This document shows positions 9,832 through 17,558 of a stretch of 64,000 nt of DNA, piece by piece. Location: positions 1 through 64,000 of the forward strand of contig CAZWYI010000002.1 in NCBI GenBank assembly GCA_964638155.1, read 5' to 3'. How positions within the stretch are numbered: position 1 is the stretch's first letter; each line of letters opens with the position of its first letter. A model generated the notes under the pieces. That model was given only the letters and a program-made list of their open reading frames with translations. It was not told where the DNA came from and ran no database searches. A program made the translations under genes and the position numbers. The DNA is from CAYZTD01 sp964638155. GTDB lineage: Archaea > Thermoplasmatota > E2 > DHVEG-1.

Positions 9832-9932
9832 ATTATTTATCTCCATCGGCCCTAACAATAAATGGAGAGTATAACTCCTCGCCCCATTTTCATGTCATAG
9901 ATAATGTTTTTATTTAAATGAGTTTTGGAAAC

Positions 9933-9940
9933 TTTTAAAA
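9933..9940 (+). promoter_or_regulatory. TATA box of ferredoxin gene
   Basis: TTTTAAAA lies 25-32 nt before the ATG at 9965 and no ribosome binding site is visible between them, which suggests a leaderless ferredoxin transcript. Confidence 0.4.
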
Positions 9941-9964
9941 ACAAGTTGTAAATATCCACCAAAC

Positions 9965-10132
9965 ATGGCAGTAACTATTGATAAGGAAAAATGTACAGCA
10001 TGCGGTGCTTGTGTCGATGTATGTCCAGTTGATGCAATAAAAATAGAAGATAAAGCAGTAGTAGATGAAGAAACATGTATTGATTGTGGAACCTGCGTTG
10101 ATGAGTGTCCCGTAGAAGCTATTTCTTTATAA
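9965..10132 (+). CDS. 2[4Fe-4S] ferredoxin
   Basis: A 55-residue ferredoxin with two complete cluster motifs: CTACGACVDVCP and CIDCGTCVDECP (each CxxCxxCxxxCP). Each pattern binds one 4Fe-4S cluster, so it is a small soluble electron carrier of the clostridial type, a likely partner of oxidoreductases such as pyruvate or 2-oxoacid:ferredoxin oxidoreductases (none is in this window). There is no Shine-Dalgarno; the TATA box at 9933-9940 fits leaderless transcription. It is divergent from the KaiC gene and convergent with the iron operon. Confidence 0.95.
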   Translation: MAVTIDKEKCTACGACVDVCPVDAIKIEDKAVVDEETCIDCGTCVDECPVEAISL

Positions 10133-10168
10133 AATTGTTTTATATCCTCCAATAGGGGGATATCTTTC

Positions 10169-10669
10169 TTAATTTTTTGAATTTGAATATTTAAGACAAA
10201 TTTCTGCAAGTTCTTCAGGACAGCCTGATAGTTTACCTGTTTTTATGTATTCTTTTAATCTTTTAAGCCAGAATGGTGTAACATTACATTTGTTGACAAC
10301 TTCAACAAATTTAATAACTGAATTCATTGTTTTTTTATGAAGGATATGCTCCATTTCACAGGCATCTATTTCTGCTGTTTTTTTGTCAACTCCAATTAAA
10401 ATTAAAAACTCTAGTAGTTTGTTATGTCTTTCAATTGTTTTTTTAGCAATTATTTTACCTTTTTTTGTAAGAGAAACGCCCCCGTATTTTTTATAATTGA
10501 TATATCCTTCTTCACCAAGCTTTTGTATTACTTCAGTTACACTTGAAGGTTTTATATTAAATGATGATGCGATATCATTTGTGTGAACTTTATCCATTTT
10601 TTTCCCAAGGTTATATAAAAGTTCTAAATAATCTTCAATTGTTTTTTGTCTCAGTTCTTCACACTCCAA
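10169..10669 (-). CDS. DtxR/MntR-family metal-dependent repressor
   Basis: 166 residues starting at TTG 10669, overlapping the 3' end of feoB by 11 nt. The N-terminal winged helix-turn-helix spans about 1-65 (TIEDYLELLYNLGKKMDKVHTNDIASSFNIKPSSVTEVIQKL) and is followed by the metal-binding dimerisation domain with DACEMEHILHKKT, where the Cys/Glu/Glu/His residues match DtxR metal ligands. It closes with a short Cys-containing tail (SGCPEELAEICLKY). Being the last gene of feoA-feoB-dtxR, it most likely senses Fe2+ and represses its own operon through the two palindromes at 12662-12677 and 12708-12723. Mn2+ sensing is a possible alternative. Confidence 0.92.
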   Translation of the reverse strand: MECEELRQKTIEDYLELLYNLGKKMDKVHTNDIASSFNIKPSSVTEVIQKLGEEGYINYKKYGGVSLTKKGKIIAKKTIERHNKLLEFLILIGVDKKTAEIDACEMEHILHKKTMNSVIKFVEVVNKCNVTPFWLKRLKEYIKTGKLSGCPEELAEICLKYSNSKN

Positions 10670-12413
10670 TCAATATTAGTCTTAAAATAATTCCAACTAT
10701 TGTTGCTGCACCAAGCATAATAATTGCTGATTTTATCATGTCTTTCACTCCTAGTTCTTTTATCATAACAGCAAAGGTTGCAATACATGGGAAAAACATA
10801 GTAAGCATTGTAGCAACTATTACTAGTTGCATAGCACTGAATGTTCCTGAGGGAAAACTTAGAAGAGTGCCTACTGCTAGATCTTTTCTTAAAAATCCAC
10901 TTATTAACACAACAGATGTTTCTCCAGGTAGGCCAAATAATCCGGTCATTATTGGTTTAAATGCTTGAGCTAAAAAATCAATTACTCCTATTGTATATAA
11001 TATATTTATAGCAAGTACTCCAAAAAACATCCATGGTAGAGCATCTTTTAAAAACCATTTTATTCTCATCCAGGTTTTTTTTAGTGTTGTTTTAAAATGA
11101 GGAACTCTATAGTTTGGAATTTCTAAAAATATCTCTGGACTAGTTCCTTTTATGAATTTATTTAAAATTATTCCTACTATAAAGTAGATAATAATTAGTG
11201 ATGAAAAAACCATTAAGATATATATTATTGGAAGAAATTGTAAACTTCCTTTTATTTTTTCATCTGAAAACATTGCAAATATTAAAGAAGTTTGAGCCAT
11301 ACATGGAACTGCAATTGATAGAAGGGTTGCTGCAATAAACCTTTGTTTTCTTGTCTCCAGAGATCGTGTTGCAAGCATACCTGGGACATTGCAACCAAGT
11401 CCAAGAAAAACAGGTATTATTCCGTATCCATGCATTCCTAGTTTGTGAAAAATATTATCAAGGAGAGTTGCTAGACGTGGCAAGTATCCGGTATCTTCTA
11501 GTAGTGATAACATAAAGTAAAATGCTATAATATATGGTAATACCATACCAATTGGAACGTAGAGTCCTGTTGTTAGCATCCCAAGTGATTCTAAGAAATT
11601 TATTTCTCCATAAGTTTGACTTATCAAAAATTTATATAAGGGCCCAGGTCCTAAAATTTCTCCTAAACTTGTAATTATAGGTCTATATAGATTTTCAAAT
11701 ATTGGATCTAAAATATATGTTATTAAGTTTTCACCAATTAATCTAACTATCCAAAATGATAGAAAAATAATTGCTATTGCAATTGGTAGACCAGTCAAGG
11801 GTTTTATTGTTAAATCAGATATTTTATCTTTTATGCTATGATGTTTATGCTCTATTTTTTCAACTTCTTTTATTATTTTTCCAATTTCAATCCATCTGCC
11901 CTCTTCACTTGTAGGTTTTATTTTATCTGCCGTCTTTGCATTTTTTATATTTGAAACAAGTTCTTTTATTCCTTCACCAGTTAATGCTACTATTGGAATC
12001 GTTGGCACGTTAAGCATTTTTTTTAGTTTTTTTTCATCAATATTAATTCCAGTGTGTTTTGTTTCATCCCACATGTTAAGTGCTAAAACAACTGGGATAT
12101 CTTTTTCTAAAAGTTCTAAGGTAAGATACAGGTTTCTTTCAAGGTTTGTTGCATCTAAAACATTTATTACAACATCAGCATCTTCAAGAAGTTCCCCTGC
12201 TACTTTTTCTGATTTGTTAGAGGGGTCAAGTGAATAAGTTCCAGGTGCGTCTATTATTTCAACGGTTTTTCCATCAAGCCTCATTTTTCCTTTTGAAAAA
12301 TCAACTGTTGTCCCCGGATAATTGGAAGAAATTACATGCGCACCTGTAAGGCGAGAAAATACAACACTTTTTCCGACATTTGGGTTTCCCATTAGAACAA
12401 TTTTTTTTATCAT
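10659..12413 (-). CDS. feoB: Ferrous iron transporter FeoB
   Basis: 584 residues. An N-terminal G domain carries G1 GNPNVGKS, G2 NYPGTT, G3 DAPGTYSL and G4 NMWD, followed by a GDI-like helical linker (to about 190) and a membrane domain with about eight helices including two Gate motifs. The conserved GLGCNVPGMLATR and FLPCIATFAVM-like (MFFPCIATFAVMIKEL) cysteine motifs associated with Fe2+ passage are present. It overlaps feoA by 4 nt upstream and the dtxR-family gene by 11 nt downstream, so the three form one tightly coupled operon. It takes up Fe2+ under reducing conditions. Confidence 0.97.
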   Translation of the reverse strand: MIKKIVLMGNPNVGKSVVFSRLTGAHVISSNYPGTTVDFSKGKMRLDGKTVEIIDAPGTYSLDPSNKSEKVAGELLEDADVVINVLDATNLERNLYLTLELLEKDIPVVLALNMWDETKHTGINIDEKKLKKMLNVPTIPIVALTGEGIKELVSNIKNAKTADKIKPTSEEGRWIEIGKIIKEVEKIEHKHHSIKDKISDLTIKPLTGLPIAIAIIFLSFWIVRLIGENLITYILDPIFENLYRPIITSLGEILGPGPLYKFLISQTYGEINFLESLGMLTTGLYVPIGMVLPYIIAFYFMLSLLEDTGYLPRLATLLDNIFHKLGMHGYGIIPVFLGLGCNVPGMLATRSLETRKQRFIAATLLSIAVPCMAQTSLIFAMFSDEKIKGSLQFLPIIYILMVFSSLIIIYFIVGIILNKFIKGTSPEIFLEIPNYRVPHFKTTLKKTWMRIKWFLKDALPWMFFGVLAINILYTIGVIDFLAQAFKPIMTGLFGLPGETSVVLISGFLRKDLAVGTLLSFPSGTFSAMQLVIVATMLTMFFPCIATFAVMIKELGVKDMIKSAIIMLGAATIVGIILRLILIGV

Positions 12414-12649
12414 ATCTCTTCAACAAGTATCTTGGATGCCATACCTCTTCCGATTGTCATATTACATCGCCCTGCAGAAATTGTTAATGGCCCAAATAAG
12501 GGCTGCTTGGATATTACTTCTACAGTTTGCCCTTCTCTTAGTCCCATTACACACATACGTCTGTGAAAATGCCGACCTTTATGTATTTTTACAATTTTTG
12601 CTTTTTTATTAACTGGTAATTCTGATAAGGTTTTGATACTCTCTGCCAT
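12410..12649 (-). CDS. feoA: Ferrous iron transport accessory protein FeoA
   Basis: 79 residues. ATG 12649 is preceded by GTGAT, a good anti-16S match; a GTG at 12658 is in frame but less likely. It is an SH3-like FeoA domain: TLSELPVNKKAKIVKIHKGRHFHRRMCVMGLREGQTVEVI followed by GPLTISAGRCNMTIGRGMASKILVE. It binds the cytoplasmic face of FeoB and is needed for Fe2+ import. It is the first gene of the operon, directly behind the two-operator promoter region. Confidence 0.96.
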   Translation of the reverse strand: MAESIKTLSELPVNKKAKIVKIHKGRHFHRRMCVMGLREGQTVEVISKQPLFGPLTISAGRCNMTIGRGMASKILVEEI

Positions 12650-12661
12650 AACAATCACATT

Positions 12662-12677
12662 TTTAGGTATGCCTAAA
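12662..12677 (-). promoter_or_regulatory. Iron operator 1 (DtxR-type palindrome)
   Basis: TTTAGGTATGCCTAAA is a 16-bp palindrome (arms TTTAGG/CCTAAA) placed 13 bp upstream of the feoA ATG, where the transcription start should lie given the TATA-like ACTATATATG at 12682-12691. It resembles bacterial and archaeal IdeR/DtxR boxes (TTAGG...CCTAA). A second copy sits 46 bp away. The cognate repressor is encoded in the same operon. Confidence 0.75.
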
Positions 12678-12707
12678 TATTACTATATATGTACTAGTTT
12701 AAATAAA

Positions 12708-12723
12708 TTTTGGTATACCTAAA
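12708..12723 (-). promoter_or_regulatory. Iron operator 2 (DtxR-type palindrome)
   Basis: TTTTGGTATACCTAAA shares the GGTATRCCTAAA core with operator 1; the centres are 46 bp apart and straddle the feoA TATA region. It also lies just past the 3' end of the aldolase gene (12747), so it is unlikely to be part of another promoter. Two sites flanking a TATA box would allow dimer pairs or looping to block TBP/TFB access. Confidence 0.68.
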
Positions 12724-12746
12724 TATTATAAAAAAAGAAAAGAAAA

Positions 12747-13862
12747 TTATGCTATAGTAACATCATTACAAAGATAAACGTCCTGTATAGCATTTAAAAG
12801 TTTAATTCCTTCTTCCATTGGTCTTTGGAAAGCCTTTCTTCCTGAAATAAGACCAGTACCGCCTGCACGTTTATTGATTACAGCAGTCCTGACAGCTTGA
12901 GCAAAATCATTTTCACCAGATGCACCGCCACTGTTAATAAGTCCAACTCGTCCCATATAGCAATTTACAATTTGCCAGCGGACCATATCTATAGGATGAT
13001 CAGAACAAAGTTCATTATATGCTTTTTCACTCCATTTACCAAAATTCACATTTTTATTGTTTAATGCTATATATCCACCATTAATTGTAGCCTGTTTTTG
13101 TTTGACAATATCTGCTTCAATTGTAGCACCTAGATGGTTTGCCTGACCTGTTAGATCAGCAGAAGAATGATAGTCTTTACCTTTTATTTTAAACGCAGAA
13201 TTACGAAGATAACACCATAGAATAGTGCCCATACCAAGTTCATGAGCCCATTTAAATGCATCACTTACTTCTTGAATTTGCCTGTTATTTCTTTCTTTTT
13301 CAGATCCAAAATAGATTGTAGCACCAACAGCTGCAGCACCCATATCCCATGCCTGCTCAACATCTGAAAACATAATTTGATCATACTCATTTGGATAACT
13401 TAAAAGCTCATTATGGTTAATCTTTACAATAAAAGGGATACGATGAGCGTACTTTCGTGAAATCATTCCAAGAACGCCAAGTGTACTAGCAACAGCATTA
13501 CACCCGCCTTTTATTGCAAGTTCAATAATATTTTCAGGATCAAAATAGATTGGATTAGGTGCAAACGAAGCATTGGCAGAGTGCTCTACACCCTGATCAA
13601 CCGGTAAAACAGATACATAACCAGTGCCTCTAAGCCTTCCATTATTAAAAATGGATTTAAGATTTCTAAGAACTTGAGTGTTTCTATCAGAGTTTGTAAA
13701 AATCCTATCAACAAAACTAGGTCCAGGAAGATTTAACGATTCTTTGTTTATTTTAGGTGTATCAAAATTAAGTAAATAATCTGTTTTATCGCCTAAAAAA
13801 TTTTTAATCTGCTCTATTTTACTATTATTCATATAATTCTTAATCTCCTCAGTTGATTCCAT
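12747..13862 (-). CDS. Class I fructose-bisphosphate aldolase (DhnA/archaeal type)
   Basis: 371 residues from ATG 13862, with GAGAGG just upstream; a GTG at 13877 is an alternative. The TIM-barrel class I aldolase motifs are clear: VSVLPVDQGVEHSANASF, IIELAIKGGCNAVASTLGVLG, IPFIVKINHNELL, and WDMGAAAVGATIYFGSE. A likely Schiff-base lysine lies in IVKINH. It interconverts fructose 1,6-bisphosphate with DHAP and glyceraldehyde 3-phosphate. The family has about 350-residue members in archaea and bacteria. With Pgi/Pmi (17559) and type II GAPDH (44602) it indicates sugar phosphate metabolism, probably mainly gluconeogenic. Confidence 0.93.
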   Translation of the reverse strand: MESTEEIKNYMNNSKIEQIKNFLGDKTDYLLNFDTPKINKESLNLPGPSFVDRIFTNSDRNTQVLRNLKSIFNNGRLRGTGYVSVLPVDQGVEHSANASFAPNPIYFDPENIIELAIKGGCNAVASTLGVLGMISRKYAHRIPFIVKINHNELLSYPNEYDQIMFSDVEQAWDMGAAAVGATIYFGSEKERNNRQIQEVSDAFKWAHELGMGTILWCYLRNSAFKIKGKDYHSSADLTGQANHLGATIEADIVKQKQATINGGYIALNNKNVNFGKWSEKAYNELCSDHPIDMVRWQIVNCYMGRVGLINSGGASGENDFAQAVRTAVINKRAGGTGLISGRKAFQRPMEEGIKLLNAIQDVYLCNDVTIA

Positions 13863-13923
13863 ATGAAACCCTCTCACAAAATAAAAGAAATATTTTCAAG
13901 CAGAAAAACTTTCTGGTAAAAAC

Positions 13924-14904
13924 CTAAAACTCTCCGTCTTTATATCGCTTGCTGAGTTTTTCAATCATATCTTTTGTCATTTTTGATAGATCATAATTAG
14001 GATTCCATCCCCATTCTTCACGAGCAGGGCTATCATCAAGTGAGCTGGGCCAAGAATCAGCTATCTCTTGTCTGAAATCAGGTTTAAACTCACATTTAAA
14101 CTCAGGTATGTGTTTTTTTATTTCATCAGCTAATGCCCCGGCACTAAAACTCATACTGCCAAGATTAAAATCACAATGATGTTTTAAATTTGAAATATCT
14201 GCATCCATTAAATCAATTGTTCCCTTAATGCAATCTGGCATATACATCATCGGAAGGGTTGTATCTTTTTTTACAAAACAGGTATATTTTTTATTTTTTA
14301 TAGCTTCATAAAATATTTCAACAGCATAATCAGTAGTACCTCCTCCAGGAGGTGTTTCACTACTTATTATTCCAGGGTATCTTACTCCTCGTATATCTAA
14401 ATTAAATCGTTTGAAATAATAATCCCCTAAAAGTTCTCCAGCAACCTTTGTAACACCATACATAGTTTTAGGTTTAAGTATAGTATCATTAGGAGTATTT
14501 TCTTTTGGTGTCTCTGGTCCAAAAGCAGCTATACTACTTGGGACAAAAACACGTGTCATATCATATTCACGTGCTATTTCTAAAATATTATGCATTCCAT
14601 TGATATTTACATCCCAACAAAGAAGGGGTTTTTCTTCACCTACCGCAGAAAGTATTGCCGCCATATTATAGATTGTATCAATATCATATTTTTTTACAAT
14701 TTTTTCAACACTTTCTTTATCAACAATATCTATACCTAATTCAAACGGTCCAGAATCACGTAGTTTTTTACTAGGTTTTGTTTTTCTTCCACATGCGATA
14801 ACATTATCATTTCCAAATTTTTCACGTAAAGCAATTGTTAGTTCTGAACCAATTTGTCCGACTGCACCTGTAACCATTATTTTTTTCATTTGTTTTTTTG
14901 ACAT
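13924..14904 (-). CDS. L-threonine 3-dehydrogenase, short-chain (epimerase-like) type
   Basis: 326 residues, extended SDR fold. An N-terminal Rossmann motif TGAVGQIGSEL binds NAD. The catalytic triad appears as a Ser in PSSIAAFGP and the YxxxK in MYGVTKVAGE. The segment RYPGIISSETPPGGGTTDYAVEIFYEAI is the signature that separates UDP-galactose-epimerase-like threonine dehydrogenases (known from Flavobacterium frigidimaris and Thermoplasma volcanium) from sugar epimerases. It oxidises L-threonine to 2-amino-3-ketobutyrate. ATG at 14904. It lies 61 nt upstream of the aldolase gene on the same strand, so the two may share a transcript. Confidence 0.88.
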   Translation of the reverse strand: MSKKQMKKIMVTGAVGQIGSELTIALREKFGNDNVIACGRKTKPSKKLRDSGPFELGIDIVDKESVEKIVKKYDIDTIYNMAAILSAVGEEKPLLCWDVNINGMHNILEIAREYDMTRVFVPSSIAAFGPETPKENTPNDTILKPKTMYGVTKVAGELLGDYYFKRFNLDIRGVRYPGIISSETPPGGGTTDYAVEIFYEAIKNKKYTCFVKKDTTLPMMYMPDCIKGTIDLMDADISNLKHHCDFNLGSMSFSAGALADEIKKHIPEFKCEFKPDFRQEIADSWPSSLDDSPAREEWGWNPNYDLSKMTKDMIEKLSKRYKDGEF

Positions 14905-15020
14905 ATAAGTATAATCCCCCGGTTAGGAAACCTGAAATAAAAATAAGTATATACATAGTTTACTGTTTAACAAAAAAAGAAAATATTAAAATCAAAATAA
15001 GAAAAGAAAAATATGTTTTA

Positions 15021-15737
15021 TTATGATCCAGCGTCACTTTCCAAGTGTACCCATATAGTACCAGTCATTGTACCAATTTCATTTACACTTTCTGGAATAT
15101 CAAGTGTTACTTGCACCCATACAAAATCTGAAATCGCACTTGTCGCATTATTGTTGTCAATTGAATATCTAACATGTGCTGTTTCATCCCAGTTTGTATC
15201 TATGCTATAAAGATTTCTATTTGAGACATTATAACACATATCACTTGAGTTATCATTCCCTGAAGCAAGAGTCCACGCAGTTGTATTTGAAGTATTTACC
15301 ATAGTATCATTATTCCACATGAGAACACTTGATGGATCTGTTGAGGTACTATTTGCATTTGCATCTCTATCACCATGCAAATATATTTTCATATAAGTAA
15401 AGTTGTTAGATGAAACATTTATATGAGTAATATTTAGAGAATAATTTTCTTCATTTACAATTCCAAAGGCAGCTGTAAAGGTTCGGACCATATTTGTAGA
15501 ATAAACATCTCCTAATTCTAGTTTTAATCCTACATTTGTAGTGTTACTGCCTGCGACTCTAAGTACTCTTATGCCATCTGAAGAATTATCTGAGCCAATA
15601 AATCTAATTGATGCATCACAAGGATGTACTATACTATATTCATAACCTAGTTTTACAACAGCGTATTGGGTTGCTGTTATCATATTCAATACCAAAAAAA
15701 GAACAGCTATTATCATATATTTTCTACTTACCTTCAT
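15021..15737 (-). CDS. Secreted N-glycosylated-type protein, unknown function
   Basis: 238 residues. An N-terminal signal peptide (KVSRKYMIIAVLFLVLNMITA) is followed by a beta-rich, Asn/Ser/Thr-rich ectodomain with about 15 N-x-S/T sequons (NSS, NTT, NIT, NVSS, NNT) and one pair of cysteines (HPCDAS and DMCYNV). No C-terminal anchor is visible, so it should be released or held in the cell envelope. I do not recognise the family; the strand pattern resembles TasA/camelysin-like surface proteins, but this is weak. A Shine-Dalgarno AGGTGA lies 7 nt before the ATG, and a strong palindrome is located 25 bp upstream (15762-15788). Confidence 0.7.
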   Translation of the reverse strand: MKVSRKYMIIAVLFLVLNMITATQYAVVKLGYEYSIVHPCDASIRFIGSDNSSDGIRVLRVAGSNTTNVGLKLELGDVYSTNMVRTFTAAFGIVNEENYSLNITHINVSSNNFTYMKIYLHGDRDANANSTSTDPSSVLMWNNDTMVNTSNTTAWTLASGNDNSSDMCYNVSNRNLYSIDTNWDETAHVRYSIDNNNATSAISDFVWVQVTLDIPESVNEIGTMTGTIWVHLESDAGS

Positions 15738-15761
15738 TTCCTTTCACCTTTCCTTTCCATC

Positions 15762-15788
15762 TTATCTAGACATTAGATGTCGAGATAA
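15762..15788. promoter_or_regulatory. 27-bp palindrome upstream of secreted protein gene
   Basis: Arms TTATCTAGACAT and ATGTCGAGATAA are separated by 3 nt and match at 11 of 12 positions. It lies between a TATA-like element (GCTTTTTATA on the minus strand, 15821-15830) and the AGGTGA ribosome binding site of the gene starting at 15737, that is, just past the predicted transcription start. It is either a repressor operator or a 5' UTR hairpin. Confidence 0.6.
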
Positions 15789-15889
15789 TTATTACCATGT
15801 TAACTGTTCTCAAATGAAGGTATAAAAAGCTATGGCGTAAAAATCTCAGAATGTAAAAATGTCAAAAAAATTTAGTAAAAATATTTTTT

Positions 15890-16803
15890 TCAAGGTCTCG
15901 GCAGAAGACCAACGGTGTCAACTAATTTTGGAATAATATCTTCCCAGAAAAGAGCGGTAATGTGGATTCCGTGAACCCCTCTAATCTTTTTTATTTCCTC
16001 AATTAGTTCTACAGCTATGTTAAAACCTTCTTTTTTCTGATCCATTGTTTTTACCATACGATTATGATACTCATCTGGTATATCAACACCTGGAACAAAA
16101 AACTTCATCCTTTCAGTCATCTTTAGAGATTTTAGAGGAGTAATACCTGCTAAAATAGAAACTTTTTTGTCAAGGCCTCTGGAGCATACTTCATCCATAA
16201 ATTCTTTGAATCTATCCAGATTATAAACACTTTGAGTTTGAATAAAATCAGCTCCAGCCTCTATTTTTTTTCAAGTCTTTCAATTCTAAAATCAAAAGGC
16301 TCAGCAAAAGGGTTACAGGCTGCACCAATAAAAATAGGTGGAGCACCTGATAAAATTTTATCTCCACTTAGAAAAAATTCTTTATCTCTCATATTTTTAA
16401 CTATATTTATAAGTTGAATAGAATCCAGATCATAAACACCTTTTGCATCAGGATGATTTCCAAAAGACTGATGATCACCTGATATAAAAAGAATATTTCT
16501 AATCCCACAGGATGCAGCACCAAGAACATCACTTTGAAGGGCAATCCGATTTCTATCCCTACAACTCAACTGCATAATAGGTTCTAAACCCATTTTTTGA
16601 AGAATAACACTTCCCCCCATGCTAGAAAGTCTTACAACTGCAGTTTGATTATCGGTAATATTAAAAGCATCAGCATAGCCTCTTAAAATTACTGCCTTAT
16701 CTTTTATTTTGTCTGGATTACAACCTTTTGGAGGGCCAATCTCTGCAGTTACAACAAATTTTTTTTCTGAAAGTAATTTCTCTAGATTACTTTTGTAATT
16801 CAT
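15890..16803 (-). pseudogene. metF: 5,10-methylenetetrahydrofolate reductase MetF, split by one frameshift
   Basis: The 5' part (16803-16261, 180 codons) starts MNYKSNLEKLL, then VVTAEIGPPKG, and ends RIERLEKK at a TAG. The 3' part continues in the next frame as IEAGADFIQTQSVYNLDRF, then MDEVCSRGL, to 15890. Joining them across an A8 run (16263-16270 on the plus strand as T8) with one extra A restores a ~304-residue MTHFR of normal length containing the FAD/folate barrel motifs FISGDH and AGITPLKS. Either the homopolymer is miscounted, the gene is a recent pseudogene, or slippage is used. The reductase makes 5-methyl-H4F for methionine synthesis or a Wood-Ljungdahl branch. It lies 1 nt after the MetV-like gene. 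Confidence 0.85.
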
Positions 16804-16804
16804 G

Positions 16805-17449
16805 TTAACAAATCCTTTTAAATTCAGTTGATTTACTCCAGTTTTTCGGATCCTGGATTTTTTTTAACAAATGTAGTTTATTTTTCTTTTTTAGATAATC
16901 AATTATTAAAATCCACACGCAATCCATATCTTTGTTAATTTCACATTTTCCATTAACAGCTCCACCACATGGTCCATTTAAAATACCTTTAGGGCACCTA
17001 GTAACAGGACAAAAGCCTCCAAATTCATCTTGAATGCACTCCCCACACATCATACATCTTTTTTCAAACTCGTTAACTCTTTTTATTTCCCCTAAAAAAA
17101 GAGTATTATTACCTGCAATGATATCTTTATCTTCGATTATTTCAGAAACAGTTTGAATCCCATTTCCACAGGCAAGAACTAGTATTTTTTCTGCTTTTTC
17201 TATGCTATTTTTATGTTGTCTAAGAAGTCTTTTATCATTATTTAAATGACATGCAGGATCTAAAATTACCCAACCAGAAACAATTATATTTTTAGTTTCA
17301 AGTTTATCTTCCATTTCTAAAACTTCTTTTTCACCACCTGTGTGGCACAAGGTTGCGCATTCACTGCAGCCTATAATAAAAACTGGTTTATTGTTAATAG
17401 ATTTTAAAATATCTTTGAAATCTTTTTGTTTGGTTATAATCATTATCAT
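16805..17449 (-). CDS. MetV-like zinc/iron-sulphur partner of MetF (MTHFR_C family)
   Basis: 214 residues. The N-terminal half has a CoB-heterodisulphide-like cysteine set, GCSECATLCHTGG and LDPACHL. The C-terminal half has the cluster-type motif CMMCGECIQDEFGGFCPVTRCPKGILNGPCGG..GKCEIN, diagnostic for the MTHFR C-terminal-associated family, the MetV subunit that forms MetFV with MetF in acetogens. It is translated directly ahead of metF (1-nt gap). Together they suggest a folate-dependent rather than a methanopterin-dependent C1 pathway. Two ATGs (17449 and 17443) are possible starts. The gene is divergent from the Pgi/Pmi gene. Confidence 0.88.
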   Translation of the reverse strand: MIMIITKQKDFKDILKSINNKPVFIIGCSECATLCHTGGEKEVLEMEDKLETKNIIVSGWVILDPACHLNNDKRLLRQHKNSIEKAEKILVLACGNGIQTVSEIIEDKDIIAGNNTLFLGEIKRVNEFEKRCMMCGECIQDEFGGFCPVTRCPKGILNGPCGGAVNGKCEINKDMDCVWILIIDYLKKKNKLHLLKKIQDPKNWSKSTEFKRIC

Positions 17450-17558
17450 TAGGATATAAAAAAGATATTTAAGGATTTTCGGTAAAAAAGGAAAATCTCT
17501 AAATATGCTTGAATCGTTTACATAATAGTTGTTATTATAAATTTAGGATGGGACTAAA

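Noticed and set aside
12747..14904. Sugar epimerase reading of the 13924 gene
   Set aside because: The ETPPGGGTTDYAVEIFYEAI segment is specific to epimerase-like threonine dehydrogenases, so a UDP-sugar epimerase is less likely.
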